NCBI GenBank assembly: GCA_963821925.1
Contig: CAWGFO010000010.1
Coordinates: 1-64,000, forward strand
Length of the DNA: 64,000 nt
Direction of reading: 5' to 3'
Origin: JAOUEA01 sp963821925
Lineage (GTDB): Bacteria > Actinomycetota > UBA4738 > HRBIN12
The notes beneath the pieces are model-generated. The model saw only the letters and a program-made list of their open reading frames with translations. It had not been told where the DNA came from and searched no databases. The position numbers and the translations under genes were made by a program. This document shows positions 25,834 through 36,258 of this stretch, piece by piece. How positions within the stretch are numbered: the stretch's first letter is position 1; the number at the start of each line of letters is the position of its first letter.

Positions 25834-26604
25834 TCAGACGTTCGGCGTCAGCTCGACGATGTCGCACGAGCCGCGCCACCGAGCGAGCGAGTCGCCGGGG
25901 GGTCCCATGCGGCTCCGGCGCCGGTCGACCAGCACCTTCGCGGCCTCTTCCCACTCGGCACCCTCGAGCCGGCGCTGCGCCGCGGTGAACTCGTCCAGAG
26001 ACGTGTCGCGGCCCTTGCGCCGCGTCACCACCACCAGCTCCTGTGCCTCGGGCACGCCCGGCACGGTCTGCTCCTCGGGACCGGGCTCGCGCTGCGACAC
26101 CACGAGGATCTTGCCGTTCTTGTAGGCGAACCACGCCGGCACCGTCCGGCGTCGACCGCCACGGTCGGTGCCGATCCAGATCACGTCGGACTTCTTCAGC
26201 CCGTCCTCGGTGTCCTTGTCGAGCTTGGTCGGCGCGGACTGCACGTACACGGGGAACTCCAGCTCGCCCACGATCTCGCCGTCGAGGATGAACGACGCCA
26301 CGTACGTCCCCGTCTCGTCGAAAACGGCGTCCTCGACCGTGTCGACCTCGGTCGTGAGGTCCATCGCGCCGACCATCCGGCGCACCTCCGGACCCCAGCG
26401 GAAGATCGTCCGGCCCGAGGGTCCGATCAGGCGGATCTCCTCGTTCACGAACCCGATGGGCACCTTCCATGCGCGGAAGAGCACGAACGCGAGCGCGGGA
26501 CCTGGCTGGCCGACGAGGTAGACACCGTCGGGCGCGGTGTCGCCGTTCGTCTCCCAGACACGCTGGTCGACGACGGCCGCCGCCACGAGCTCTCCGATGC
26601 TCAT
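25834..26604 (-). CDS. Hypothetical protein
   Basis: The 256-residue soluble protein has no signal peptide or membrane segment. The first 105 or so residues look beta-rich (FRAWKVPIGFVNEEIRLIGP, SFILDGEIVGELEFPVYVQS). The C-terminal part (DVIWIGTDRGGRRRTVPAWF, AYKNGKILVVSQ, QELVVVTRRKGRDTSLDEF) faintly resembles split-barrel flavin-binding proteins and ends with a helical EWEEAAKVLVDRRRSRMG segment. I do not recognise a family with confidence. The neighbouring zinc metalloprotease on the same strand could be cotranscribed. Confidence 0.6.
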   Translation of the reverse strand: MSIGELVAAAVVDQRVWETNGDTAPDGVYLVGQPGPALAFVLFRAWKVPIGFVNEEIRLIGPSGRTIFRWGPEVRRMVGAMDLTTEVDTVEDAVFDETGTYVASFILDGEIVGELEFPVYVQSAPTKLDKDTEDGLKKSDVIWIGTDRGGRRRTVPAWFAYKNGKILVVSQREPGPEEQTVPGVPEAQELVVVTRRKGRDTSLDEFTAAQRRLEGAEWEEAAKVLVDRRRSRMGPPGDSLARWRGSCDIVELTPNV

Positions 26605-26643
26605 CGGCGGAGAGGATAGCGGACGGCGCGGTCGCAGGCAGTC

Positions 26644-27825
26644 TCAGACGGTGCGGGCGAGCCAGAGCCGAGGCTCGCCGACCTCGGGGAGCGACGGCAT
26701 CGCCTCGGCCGACTCCCACATGCGCGACAGCGTGGCCTCGTCGGTGAGCTCGACGACCGTGTCGCAGAACGCCCGTCCTGCCACGTACTGCTCGCGCTTC
26801 ATCTCCACGCCGAGCAGCCGCTCGAACACCGGATCGCCGGCCTCGCCCTCGCGGTAGCGGCGCATCGCCTCCTCGATCTGGCCGTACGAGCCCAGGAGCT
26901 CCGCCCCGAGCGCGTGCATCACGTGGTCGCCGTACCCTTCGGCCGCCGCCATGAACGCCTGGATCCGCGCCAGCTTCAGCCGCTGTTCGTCGTCGAGCTC
27001 GGCGCCGAACAGCCCCTCGTCGGACTCCATCAGGCCCTGCAGCGCCTCGGGGTCGGCGGCGTCCAGCCCCGCGAGCTTCGCCTGCATCCCCTCCACGTCG
27101 ATCGTGAGGGTCGTCAGGAAGTCGTCGAGCAGCTCCCGGAACCGTTCGCGCGCCCACGGGCGCGCGAACTCGAAGCGGTGCGTCACCTCGTGCAGCGCCA
27201 CCCACGTCCGGAACTCGGTCGGGTCGAGCGACCAGTCCTTCTCGAACATCGCGATGTTCGGCACCACGAACAACAGGGTGCCCGGCCCACCCCGGGGCAC
27301 GGCCACGTCGAACTGCCCCAGCACCCGCTGCGCGAGGAACCCGAGCACCTGTCCCACCTGCGTGCCCATCAGCAGTGGCGAGAGCTGGCCCATGAACCCG
27401 GCCATCTGCTGCATCTCCGGCGGGAGCTGCTCACGGGTGGCCCGGTCCATCGCCTCGCCGATCCGCTGTGCGGCCGGCTCGAGCAGCTCACGGAGGCTCT
27501 CCGCGTTCGCGGTCACCCACTCGGCACGCCGCACCGGGAGGACCTGCGCGACGTCGCCCGGCGCCTCCAGCCCGGTGAACCGCGCCACCTGCAGCTCCGC
27601 GACGCGGACGGCGTCCTCGAAGACCTGTCGGTCGGCATCGGTGGGCTCGCGGTCGTCGCCCGCCTCCACGGCGCTCGCGATCGCCACCTGGCGGGCGAGC
27701 TCCCAGTTCACCGGGCCGCTCGACGACGACATCACGCGCTGCAGCTCCCGGAACAGCGGAGCGTCCTTGAACTGCTCGGGGTCACCCCCGAACGGGAACC
27801 CGAAGCCGGGTGGCATGCCGCTCAT
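26644..27825 (-). CDS. Zinc-dependent metalloprotease (DUF2342, F420-biosynthesis associated)
   Basis: The 393-residue protein carries HEVTH at 212-216 within WVALHEVTHRFEF, with a likely third ligand Glu294 in AAAEGYGDHVMHAL. This is the zincin_2/DUF2342 pattern, often annotated as coenzyme F420 biosynthesis-associated protein in Actinobacteria. The N-terminus is Gly/Pro/Phe-rich. The family is nearly confined to Actinomycetota and commonly lies near YlbL-like protease and UPF0182 genes, as here. Its substrate is not established. Confidence 0.9.
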   Translation of the reverse strand: MSGMPPGFGFPFGGDPEQFKDAPLFRELQRVMSSSSGPVNWELARQVAIASAVEAGDDREPTDADRQVFEDAVRVAELQVARFTGLEAPGDVAQVLPVRRAEWVTANAESLRELLEPAAQRIGEAMDRATREQLPPEMQQMAGFMGQLSPLLMGTQVGQVLGFLAQRVLGQFDVAVPRGGPGTLLFVVPNIAMFEKDWSLDPTEFRTWVALHEVTHRFEFARPWARERFRELLDDFLTTLTIDVEGMQAKLAGLDAADPEALQGLMESDEGLFGAELDDEQRLKLARIQAFMAAAEGYGDHVMHALGAELLGSYGQIEEAMRRYREGEAGDPVFERLLGVEMKREQYVAGRAFCDTVVELTDEATLSRMWESAEAMPSLPEVGEPRLWLARTV

Positions 27826-27865
27826 GGGGTCAATCGTACGACCGCCCCTTCGCTACGATGGCCCC

Positions 27866-28309
27866 GTGACCGACCCAGTCCCCCTCAGCGAGCGCACGCT
27901 CGTCCGGATCACGTCCGAGCCGATCCTCGTCGACGAGGCCCTCACGTTCGTCGCGGATCCCGGCGCGGGCGGCACCGCGGTCTTCATCGGCACGGTGCGG
28001 GACCACTCGGGCGCCGGCGACGTGACGGGGCTGAGCTACGAAGCCTGGGACGACCTCGCGGTCGAACGCCTCGGCGCGATCTGCGGCGAGATGCACGAGC
28101 GATGGCCGGTCCGCAAGGTCGCGATCGTGCACCGGACCGGCGACCTCGCCGTGGGGGAGGCGAGCGTCGTGGTCGCCGCCAGCGCCCCGCACCGCGGCGA
28201 CGCCTTCGACGCCTGCCGCCACGGGATCGAGCGCCTGAAGGAGGACGTCCCGATCTGGAAGAAGGAGTCCCTCGTCACGGGCGACGCGCATTGGGTGATG
28301 GGCAGCTAG
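27866..28309 (+). CDS. moaE: Molybdopterin synthase catalytic subunit
   Basis: The GTG start yields a 147-residue MoaE: GGTAVFIGTVRDHSG, LSYEAWDDLAVERL, VAIVHRTGDLAVGEASVVVA, APHRGDAFDACRHGIERLKEDVPIWKKE. The catalytic Lys pair in WKKE is intact. MoaE with MoaD adds the dithiolene sulfurs to form molybdopterin. No moaD is nearby. The mreB start follows the stop with no spacer. A molybdenum oxidoreductase at 43783 is a possible client. Confidence 0.94.
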   Translation: MTDPVPLSERTLVRITSEPILVDEALTFVADPGAGGTAVFIGTVRDHSGAGDVTGLSYEAWDDLAVERLGAICGEMHERWPVRKVAIVHRTGDLAVGEASVVVAASAPHRGDAFDACRHGIERLKEDVPIWKKESLVTGDAHWVMGS

Positions 28310-29317
28310 ATGGGCCGCGATCTCGCGATCGACCTCGGCACCGCGAACACGCTCGTCTACCGCCAGGGCGAGGGCATCATCTTCGACGAGCCCGCGGTCG
28401 TCGCGATGCACGGCGGCACCGGGGAGGTCCTCGCGATGGGCGAGGAGGCCTGGCAGATGATCGGAGGCGACTCGGGGAGCGTCGTCGCGGTCCGGCCGCT
28501 CCGCGCCGGCACGATGACCGAGTTCGACATCACGCAGCGGATGCTCGAGGTGGTGCTCCGGCGGGTCGGGGTCTCGCGGCTGATGCGGCCCCGCGTGCTC
28601 GCGTGCGTGCCGAGCCTGAGCTCCGAGGTCGAGAAGCGCGCGATCGAGGAGGCGATCCGGTTCGCGGGCGGCCGGCAGGTGACCCTCGTCGAGGAGCCGC
28701 TCGCCGCCGCGATCGGCGCCGGACTGCCCGTGCACGAACCGATCGGGAACCTCGTGGTCGACATCGGCGGCGGCCGCTCGGAGATGGCGGTCGTCTCGAT
28801 GGGTGGCGTCGTGAGCGGTCGCTCGGTCACGATCGGCGGTTTCGATCTCGACGCGGCCGTGGCCGAGCACATCCGGACCGAGTACGGGGTGGCGATCGGC
28901 GAGAAGGCCGCCGAGGAGATCAAGATCGCGATCGGCTCGGCCTTCCCGGCGCCCGATCACAAGGCGGCGATCGTGATCGGGCGTGAGCTCGCCGGCGGGA
29001 ACACCGTGGAGGTGAAGGTCACGGCCGACGAGGTCCGCCAGGCGATGGGCGTGCCGATCACGGGCATCGTCGAGGCGGCCCGGCTCTGCCTCGCGGAGGC
29101 GCCGCCGGAGCTCACGCACGACGTGCTCGAGACCGGCATGTTCCTCACCGGCGGCGGAAGCCTCCTGCGCGGGCTCGACATGCTGCTCGCGCAGGAATGC
29201 GAGGTCCCCGTGCACGCGACGGAGCGGCCGCTCGAAACGGTGGTAGCCGGCGCCGGCTACATGCTCGAACATCTCGCGGACTACCGGTCGGCGTTCCAGC
29301 TCGTGCGCCGGAAATGA
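28310..29317 (+). CDS. mreB: MreB/Mbl-type actin-like protein
   Basis: The 335-residue actin-like ATPase has phosphate-1 motif DLGTANTLVY at 8-17, the MreB signature region GEVLAMGEEAWQMIG, MLEVVLRRVGVSRLMRPRV, VTLVEEPLAAAIGAGLPV, phosphate-2 motif VVDIGGGRSEMAVVSMGG and adenosine motif FLTGGGSLLRGL. It is typical for the rod-shape MreB family but stands alone, without mreC, mreD or rodA, and directly follows moaE. Many Actinobacteria lack MreB, so its presence may say something about lineage or cell shape. Confidence 0.9.
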   Translation: MGRDLAIDLGTANTLVYRQGEGIIFDEPAVVAMHGGTGEVLAMGEEAWQMIGGDSGSVVAVRPLRAGTMTEFDITQRMLEVVLRRVGVSRLMRPRVLACVPSLSSEVEKRAIEEAIRFAGGRQVTLVEEPLAAAIGAGLPVHEPIGNLVVDIGGGRSEMAVVSMGGVVSGRSVTIGGFDLDAAVAEHIRTEYGVAIGEKAAEEIKIAIGSAFPAPDHKAAIVIGRELAGGNTVEVKVTADEVRQAMGVPITGIVEAARLCLAEAPPELTHDVLETGMFLTGGGSLLRGLDMLLAQECEVPVHATERPLETVVAGAGYMLEHLADYRSAFQLVRRK

Positions 29318-29333
29318 CGCCCAGGAGGCACGG

Positions 29334-30218
29334 ATGACGTTCTCGATCGTGGGGTTCGACCCGGACAACGGCGACCTCGGGGTCGCGGTGGCCTCCAAAT
29401 TCCCGTGCGTCGGCGCCGTGGTGCCGTGGGCCAAGGCCGGGGTCGGCGCCGTGGCCACGCAGTCGTGGGCGAACACGGCCTTCGGACCGGACGGCCTGGC
29501 CCTGATGCAGGGCGGCGCGACCGCGTCGGACGCGCTCGACGCGCTCCTGCGCGACGACGAGGGCCGCGACGACCGCCAGGTGGGGGTCGTGGATGCGCGC
29601 GGGGGGACCGCGACGTTCTCCGGCGCGACGTGCATGGACTGGGCGGGCGGCACCACGGGCGACGCGAGCGCGGGCTCCTTCGCCGCGCAGGGGAACATCC
29701 TCACGGGCGCCGACGTGGTCGACGAGCTCGCGCGCGCCTTCGCCGAGACCGACGGGGACCTCTGCGACCGCCTCCTGGCCGCGCTCGAGGCCGGCGACGC
29801 CGCGGGCGGGGATCGGCGCGGCCGCCAGTCCGCCGCGCTGCTCGTCGTGCGCGAGGGTGGAGGCTACGAGGGCCGCAACGACCGTTACATCGACCTGCGC
29901 GTCGACGATCACGCCGACCCGATCAGGGAGCTCCGACGGATCTTCGAGGTGTGGGACGACCAGATGCTGATCCGCAACGACCCGCTGTTGCCCGCGACGC
30001 CCGAGCTGGTCGCCGACGTCCAGCGCCGCCTCGCGGCGCTCGGGCACCTCGCGGGCGAGCCGACGGGCGCCCTCGACGACGGCACGCGCGAGGCGCTCGC
30101 GGGGTGGGCGGGCGGCGTGAACCTCGAGGGACGGCTCCGCGACGACGATCAGTTCTCGCAGGCGCTCGTGCGGGAGCTCCGCGACGTGACGCCCGAGATC
30201 GCCGAGCCTGCCGGCTAA
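29334..30218 (+). CDS. DUF1028 protein with C-terminal peptidoglycan-binding-like domain
   Basis: Residues 1-215 or so match DUF1028, an Ntn-hydrolase-like family: MTFSIVGFDPDNGDLGVAVASKFPCVG, VPWAKAGVGAVATQSWAN, GLALMQGGATASDALDALL, FSGATCMDWAGG, FAAQGNIL. Residues 215-290 (LPATPELVADVQRRLAALGH, GALDDGTREALAGW) resemble the small peptidoglycan-binding-like domain often appended. No signal peptide is present. The enzymatic activity of the family is not established. It follows mreB by 16 bases and may share its transcript. Confidence 0.88.
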   Translation: MTFSIVGFDPDNGDLGVAVASKFPCVGAVVPWAKAGVGAVATQSWANTAFGPDGLALMQGGATASDALDALLRDDEGRDDRQVGVVDARGGTATFSGATCMDWAGGTTGDASAGSFAAQGNILTGADVVDELARAFAETDGDLCDRLLAALEAGDAAGGDRRGRQSAALLVVREGGGYEGRNDRYIDLRVDDHADPIRELRRIFEVWDDQMLIRNDPLLPATPELVADVQRRLAALGHLAGEPTGALDDGTREALAGWAGGVNLEGRLRDDDQFSQALVRELRDVTPEIAEPAG

Positions 30219-30586
30219 CCGCTGTTCGCTGCGTCGGTGAGCAGCTTCGTGATGATGTGCCCGGCTTGGTAGAGCACGAAGGCCGCGGTGACCGCGGCGA
30301 TCACGATCGCGATCACCAACCCCATGACGCCGCCGAGTCGGCTCTGCCACGAGCCCCGCGTCGGCACGACCGGGATGTAGGCGGTGCCGGGGGTGGGCGT
30401 CGGGGGCCCACCGGTATCCGCACCGTCGGCGGGCCGGGTCTCGCGACCCTCGTCGGCGTCGTCCTCCACCTGCATCGACGAACCGTCGTTGTCCGCCGCA
30501 CCCGCGCCACCTGAGTAGCGCATCGAGGCCCAGTAGACGAGGCCTCCCGCCAGCGCGGCGAGCAGCAGGACGATCACGTAGCCCAA
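30215..30586 (-). CDS. Small membrane protein with two transmembrane helices
   Basis: A TTG start at 30586 is preferred because AGGAG lies about nine bases upstream and it gives MGYVIVLLLAALAGGLVYW, a clean N-terminal helix. A hydrophilic, acidic and Pro-rich middle (about 55-85) is followed by a second helix (VMGLVIAIVIAAVTAAFVLY). The product has 123 residues. Its function is unknown. The stop codon overlaps the 3' end of the convergent DUF1028 gene. Confidence 0.6.
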   Translation of the reverse strand: MGYVIVLLLAALAGGLVYWASMRYSGGAGAADNDGSSMQVEDDADEGRETRPADGADTGGPPTPTPGTAYIPVVPTRGSWQSRLGGVMGLVIAIVIAAVTAAFVLYQAGHIITKLLTDAANSG

Positions 30587-30713
30587 CGAACAGCACTCCT
30601 CTCGGCTTCCGGAGCCTACCCCGCCTCGATACCCACGGGAACCAAGGCGCCCGCAGGGCTCCGGCTCTGACCACGGCGGAGCTCCACCCTCCCCGTACCA
30701 TGGATGCCGTCCC

Positions 30714-31697
30714 GTGAAACGCATCCTGAAGATCGTCGGCGTCGTGCTGGGCCTCGCGCTCGTCTTCGCCGTGGGCTTCGTCCGGCTCCCGTACTACGCG
30801 ATCGGCCCGGGGCCGGCCGACGAGGTGATCCCGCTGATCCGGGTGGGCGGGGGGCAACCGACCTACCCACCGTCGGGCAAGCTGATCATGACGACGGTGT
30901 CCTTCTATCAGGTCACCGCGCTCCAGGCGTTCCGGGCGTGGGCGGACCCGAACCTCGCGCTGGTCGCGGACGAGGTCCTGTATCCGCCGGGGCTCGACCG
31001 CGCCACCGAGGACCAGCGTGCCCGGTCGCAGATGGATCAGAGCAAGATCGACGCCGCGATCGTCGTGCTGACCGAGCTCGAGGGCTACCCCAAGTCGCAC
31101 GGTACCGGCGCCCTGATCGAGCAGACGTTCCCCGGTTGTCCGGCCGACGGCGAGCTGTTCTCAGGCGATCTGATCCTCGCGATCGACGGCGAGCGGGTGG
31201 ACGATCGAGCCGAGGCATCGGACCTGATCGGCGGGGTGCCGCCGCACGAGGCGCTCGACTTCCGGGTCCGGGCGGGCGGCGAGACCCACGACGTCGAGGT
31301 GGCCAAGCGCCCGTGCGGCGGGAGCAAGGACCCGCTCGTCGGGGTCTCGCTCGTCGACAACTTCCCGTTCCCGATCGAGATCTCGAGCGGGAACGTCGGC
31401 GGTCCGTCGGCCGGGCTGATGTTCTCGCTCGGTCTGTACGACCTCCTGACCCCGGGCGACCTCACCGCGGGACGCACGATCGCCGGCACGGGCACGATCA
31501 CGCCCGACGGTCAGGTCGGTCCGATCGGCGGGATCACCGACAAGGTCGTCGCGGCCGAGCGGGTCGGCGCGACGGTGTTCCTCGTACCGAAGGAGAACAT
31601 GGCCGCCCTCGAGGGCGTCGACACGGGCGACATGCGCCTGATCGAGGTGGCGACCTTCGACGACGCGGTGGAGGCCTTGCGCCGGACGGCGTCGTAG
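30714..31697 (+). CDS. YlbL-type PDZ/Lon-like membrane protease
   Basis: The GTG start gives an N-terminal transmembrane helix (VGVVLGLALVFAVGFV), a long external region with a PDZ-like segment (about 130-195) and a Lon-type S16 domain. The catalytic dyad is Ser232 in VGGPSAGLMF and Lys277 in GGITDKVVAA. The family is widespread in Gram-positive bacteria; in Bacillus YlbL degrades a cell-division inhibitor. The UPF0182 gene follows on the same strand. Confidence 0.93.
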   Translation: MKRILKIVGVVLGLALVFAVGFVRLPYYAIGPGPADEVIPLIRVGGGQPTYPPSGKLIMTTVSFYQVTALQAFRAWADPNLALVADEVLYPPGLDRATEDQRARSQMDQSKIDAAIVVLTELEGYPKSHGTGALIEQTFPGCPADGELFSGDLILAIDGERVDDRAEASDLIGGVPPHEALDFRVRAGGETHDVEVAKRPCGGSKDPLVGVSLVDNFPFPIEISSGNVGGPSAGLMFSLGLYDLLTPGDLTAGRTIAGTGTITPDGQVGPIGGITDKVVAAERVGATVFLVPKENMAALEGVDTGDMRLIEVATFDDAVEALRRTAS

Positions 31698-31768
31698 CTC
31701 CACCCGTGCGTTAGGCTGGCGGCACGGCGCGCTCCCCGCGCCGCTGTCCGAGGAGGGCACCCGAGGGG

Positions 31769-34653
31769 ATGGCGAGCGTGAGCATGCGGATCCCGCGTCA
31801 GCGACGCTGGCCGGCGATCCTGATCGCGGTCCTGGTGATCCTCGCCGTGCTGTTCACGGTGGCGTCGCAGTTCTACATCGACCTCCTCTGGTACCGCGAG
31901 GTCGACCTGGGATCGGTGTTCTGGACGACCTTGCGCAGCAAGGTTCTGCTCGGGCTCGCGTTCGCGATCGTGTTCTTCCTGCTGCTCTACGTGAACCTCG
32001 TGATCGTCCGGCGCATGAAGCCCGAGACCCGGATCCTCACCCCCGACCAGGAGATCGTCGAACGGATCCGCCAGCAGTTCGAGCCGATGCTGCGGTGGTT
32101 GCTCCCGCTCGGGTGCGCGCTGCTCGCGCTCTTCGTCGGGATCGGCGTGTCCCGGCAGTGGCAGACGTTCCTGCTCTGGAGGAGCAGCTCCGGCATCGAC
32201 TTCGGGAACCCCGAGCCGCTCTTCGGGCGTGACCCGTCGTTCTACGTGTTCTCGCTCCCGTGGCTGAAGTTCGTGCAGGGGTGGCTCTTCTCGACCCTCG
32301 TGGCCGTGACCTTCCTCGTGGGGCTCGCGCACTTCCTCTGGGGCGGGATCCGCCCGCAGGCGCCGCTGCTCGCGGACAAGGTGATGCCGGCCGCCCGCGC
32401 CCACCTCTCGGTGCTGCTCGGGCTGATCATGCTGGTGAAGGCCTGGGGCTACTACCTCGGGCGGTTCGACCTCCTGGAGTCCACGCGCGGGGTGGTGCAG
32501 GGCGCGTCCTATACGGACGTGAACGCGCAGCTGCCCGCGCTGAACTTCCTCGCGATCGTGGCCGTGATCTGCGCGATCCTGTTCTTCGTCAACATCCGGC
32601 TGCGGATATGGGCGCTGCCGATCATCGCGGTGCTGCTGCTCGCGATCGTCTCGGTCCTCCTGGGCACCGCGTACCCGGCCTTCGTCCAGCGCTTCCGCGT
32701 CGCCCCGCAGGAGTATCAGCGCGAGCTGCCCTACATCGAGGACAACATCGCGGGCACGCGCCGGGCGTTCGGTCTCGATACCGATCGACGTCGAGAACCG
32801 TCCGGTCGACCCGCTCCTGACGGCGCGCGACATCAAGGACAACCCGACCACGATCCAGAACATCCGCTTGTGGCGTCAAGGCATCCTGAAGGAGAACTTC
32901 CAGTCGTCGCAGCGGATCCGTGAGTACTACGAGTTCAAGGACGTCGACGTCGACCGGTACACGCTCGCGAACGGTGACCGGCGCGTGCTGATGCTGTCGG
33001 GTCGCGAAGTGACCCAGACGGGGATCCCCGAACAGGCGCAGACGTGGCAGAACACGCATCTCGTCTACACGCACGGGTTCGGGGCGGTGGCCGCGCAGGT
33101 GAACCAGGCGACGACGGAGGGCGCGCCGGTCTTGACCGTCCGCGACATCCCACCCGTGGGCGAGCCGGTCGCCGAGCAGCCACGCATCTACTACGGCGAG
33201 GTCCAGGACGTGCCGTTCGTGATCACGAATACCAAGACGTCCGAGCTCGACTACGAGGGCGCGCCCACGACCGAGCAGTACGTCTACGAGGGCACCGGGG
33301 GCATCCCGATGGGCAACGTCCTCCAGCGCGCGCTCTTCGCCTGGCGGTTCCGCGACGTGAACCTGTTGATCTCGGGTCAGCTCGACGCGAACAGCCGGAT
33401 CATGCTCTACCGCGACATCCAGACGCGGGCGACGAAGGCCGTGCCGTTCCTGACGTTCGACTCCGACCCGTACCTCGCGATCGTGGACGGGAAGCCCGTC
33501 TGGATCTGGGATGCCTACACCTCGACGAACCAGTACCCGTACTCGGAGTCGGTGAACCTCGCCGACGCCACCGACGGGCTGCTGCCGAGCTCGACCGGCG
33601 ACGTGAACTACATCAGGAACTCGGTGAAGGTGGTGGTGGACGCCTACAGCGGCACCCTGACGTACTACGCGGACGACGGCCCCGACGGCGACCCGATCGT
33701 GCGCGCGTGGGCGGCCGCGTTCCCGGGGCTGTTCACCTCGATCGACGAGGCCCCGCAGGACCTGCGCGAGCACTTCCGCTACCCCGAGAACCTCTTCCAG
33801 ACGCAGGCCACGCAGTTCGCGAACTACCACGTCACCGACACGCAGGTCTTCTACCAGAAGCAGGACTTCTGGCAGATCCCGGAGGACCCGACGACCGCGC
33901 AGGAGGCCGCCGACGGCGCGCCGTCGCCAACCTCAGGATCCGCCCCTACTACCTGTTGCTGAAGGCGCCGGGCGACACCACGGAGCGATTCCAGCTGGTG
34001 CTGCCGCTCGTGCCGCAGGGCCGGCCGAACCTGGTGTCGTGGATCGCCGCGGACTCCGACCCGGAGAACTACGGGCAGACGGTGGCCTTCACGTTCCCGT
34101 CGGGGGCCAACGTCGAAGGGCCCGCGCAGATCTTCTCCCGGATCAACCAGAACCCGCAGTTCTCCGCCGAGCGGTCACTGCTCGACCAGGGCGGGTCCAC
34201 GGTGCAGTTCGGGGATCTGCTGGTGATCCCACTGAACGATGCGTTCCTGTGGGTCCAGCCCGTGTACGTGCGCTCGGCACAGACGCAGGCGGTGCCCGAG
34301 CTCAAGCGGGTCGTCGTCGTGAACGGCACGACCGTGGGCGTCGGGAACACGCTGGCGGACGCCTTGGCCGCCTCGGTGGAGGGACAGGTGCCCGACGGCG
34401 GCGGAGGAGGGGGCGGCGAACCGATCGGTACGGTCAGCCAGCAGGTCGCGGCGCTCCTCGACGAAGCGCTCCGGCACTTCACGCTCGCCGACGCGGCGCT
34501 GAAGGCCGGCGACCTCGCGACGTACCAGGACGAGCTCTCGCAGGCGCAGGATCTCGTGACGCAGGCGAACGACCTCGCCAAGCAGGAAGCCGGCGCGACC
34601 GCGTCTCCGACCGCGACGGCGACCGCATCCGCGTCGGCCCCGCGAGCCCGTAG
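31769..34653 (+). CDS. UPF0182 (COG1615) membrane protein, frameshifted
   Basis: The N-terminal third contains about seven transmembrane helices (AILIAVLVILAVLFTVASQF, VLLGLAFAIVFFLLLYV and others) with family residues such as WYREVDLGSVFWT and NPEPLFGRDPSFYVF. The large external part has the UPF0182 core YLANGDRRVLMLSGREV-like segment, PRIYYGE and DFWQIPED. The frame changes near 32,780 and 33,920. A missing C near 34,640 would end the protein at TAG 34653 with ASASAPASP. Total length of about 960 residues is normal. The function is unknown; the family is a hallmark of Actinobacteria and some cyanobacteria. Confidence 0.9.
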
Positions 34654-34657
34654 GCGA

Positions 34658-36219
34658 TCAGTCGACCGGGCAGGCGGAAGTCGAGGTCCGCGGTGATGTC
34701 GGCGACGTCCATCTGTGCCTTCTGGAGCCGACCGCTGTAGTCCCAGTTCATCGACTGCCACCGCGTGAACTGGTCGAGCACCCACATCCCGGACTGGCGC
34801 GAGCCGTTGCCGCTCTTGCCGTTGCCGCCGAAGGGGAGGTGCGCCTCGGCGCCGCTCGTCGAGTTGTTCACGCTCACCATCCCGGCGCTGATCCGCTCGC
34901 GGAACCGGAACGCGTGGAGCGGGTTCGTCGTGTAGATCGACGACGAGAGCCCGTAGCCGTGGCCGTTCGCGAGCGCGATCGCCTCGTCGAAGTCGTCGAA
35001 GCGCGCGACGCCGACGATCGGGCCGAACGTCTCCGTGCGGTAGAGGTCGTCGTCGGCCGTCACGCCGTCGACGATCGTCGGGTGGTAGTAGAGCCCGGTC
35101 CCCGGGTCGCCGACGAAGCCGTCCCGCGGGTCGTCGACGGTGATCCGGCCGGTGCCGGTCGAGCCGTGCAGCGTGTGGTGCGGGCGGACGAGCTCGAGCC
35201 AGTCCTCGAACCGATCGCAGAAGCGCCGGCTGATCATCGGTCCGTACAGCACGTCCTGGGTCGGATCGCCGATCGCGGCCCCGCGGGTGGCCGCATCGAA
35301 CCGGGCCACGAAGTCGTCGTGCACGCTCGCGTGGACGATGGCGGTGCCGAGCGACGTGCACCGCTGCCCGGCCGTCCCGAACCCGCTGAAGAGGGCGCCC
35401 TCGACGGCCAGGTCGAGGTCGGCGTCGGGCATCACCACGAGCGGGTTCTTCCCGCCGAGCTCGAGGCAGGCCGTCTGGAGGTGCCGGCCGGTGAGCTCGC
35501 CGATCCGGCGGCCCACCTCGGTCGAGCCCGTGAAGCCGACCTTGTCGACGAGCCGCTCGTCGAGCGCGCGCTCGAGTCCCTCGAACGTCGCGGGCCCGTC
35601 GGCGAGCACCATGTTCACGACGCCCTCCGGGAAGCCGGCGTGGAGCAGCAGTTGCGTGAAGGCCTCGGCGGTGGCCGGCGTGTACTCCGCGGGCTTCCAG
35701 ACCACGGCGTTGCCGCAGAGCAACGCGGGGACCAGGTACCAGGAGGGGACCGCGACCGGGAAGTTCCCGGCCGTGACGATCGTGGCGACGCCCACCGGTA
35801 CGCGGAACGTGAAGAGCTGTTTGTCCGGCATCTCGCTCGGGACGGTCTGGCCGTAGAGCCGGCGTCCCTCGCCCAGGAAGAAGTTGCAGGTGTCGACGAC
35901 CTCCTGCACCTCGCCGCGCGACTCGCGTATCGGCTTGCCGATCTCGCGCGTGATCAGGGCCGAGAGCGCCTCGAAGTTGTCCTCCACGAGGCGACCGAAC
36001 TGCTGGATCGCGCGGCCGCGCACCGGCGCCGGGAACGGCCGCCCACCCGGGCTGCGCCGCGCGCGCCGTGCGCGCCGCCTCGACGAGCGTGCCGGCATCG
36101 CCGACGAGGGCCTCGGCGACGGTCTGCGAGAGGTCGGCGGGGTTCGAGACGGTCAGGTGGCCGCCGGGCGCGTCGGTGCGCGCACGGCCGCCGATCATGG
36201 AAGCGACGGTTCGGGTCAT
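34658..36219 (-). CDS. NAD(P)-dependent aldehyde dehydrogenase, one or two frameshifts
   Basis: ALDH superfamily signatures are VTAGNFPVAVPSWYLVPALL, WKPAEYTP, VGFTGSTEVGRRIGEL, catalytic Glu in CLELGGKNPLV, catalytic Cys in FGTAGQRCTSLGTA, RTETFGPIVGVARF and LPFGGNGKSGNGSRQSG. The GTAGQRCTS active site and overall pattern favour the ALDH7/aminoadipate-semialdehyde-like branch. The N-terminus (MTRTVASMIGGRARTDAPGG) joins the main frame after an indel near 36,040. A second indel near the 3' end would terminate it at 34658. The substrate is not certain. Confidence 0.9.
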
Positions 36220-36258
36220 GCGGGCGATGGTACGCGAGCGGGGAGGGCGGACGCAGGC

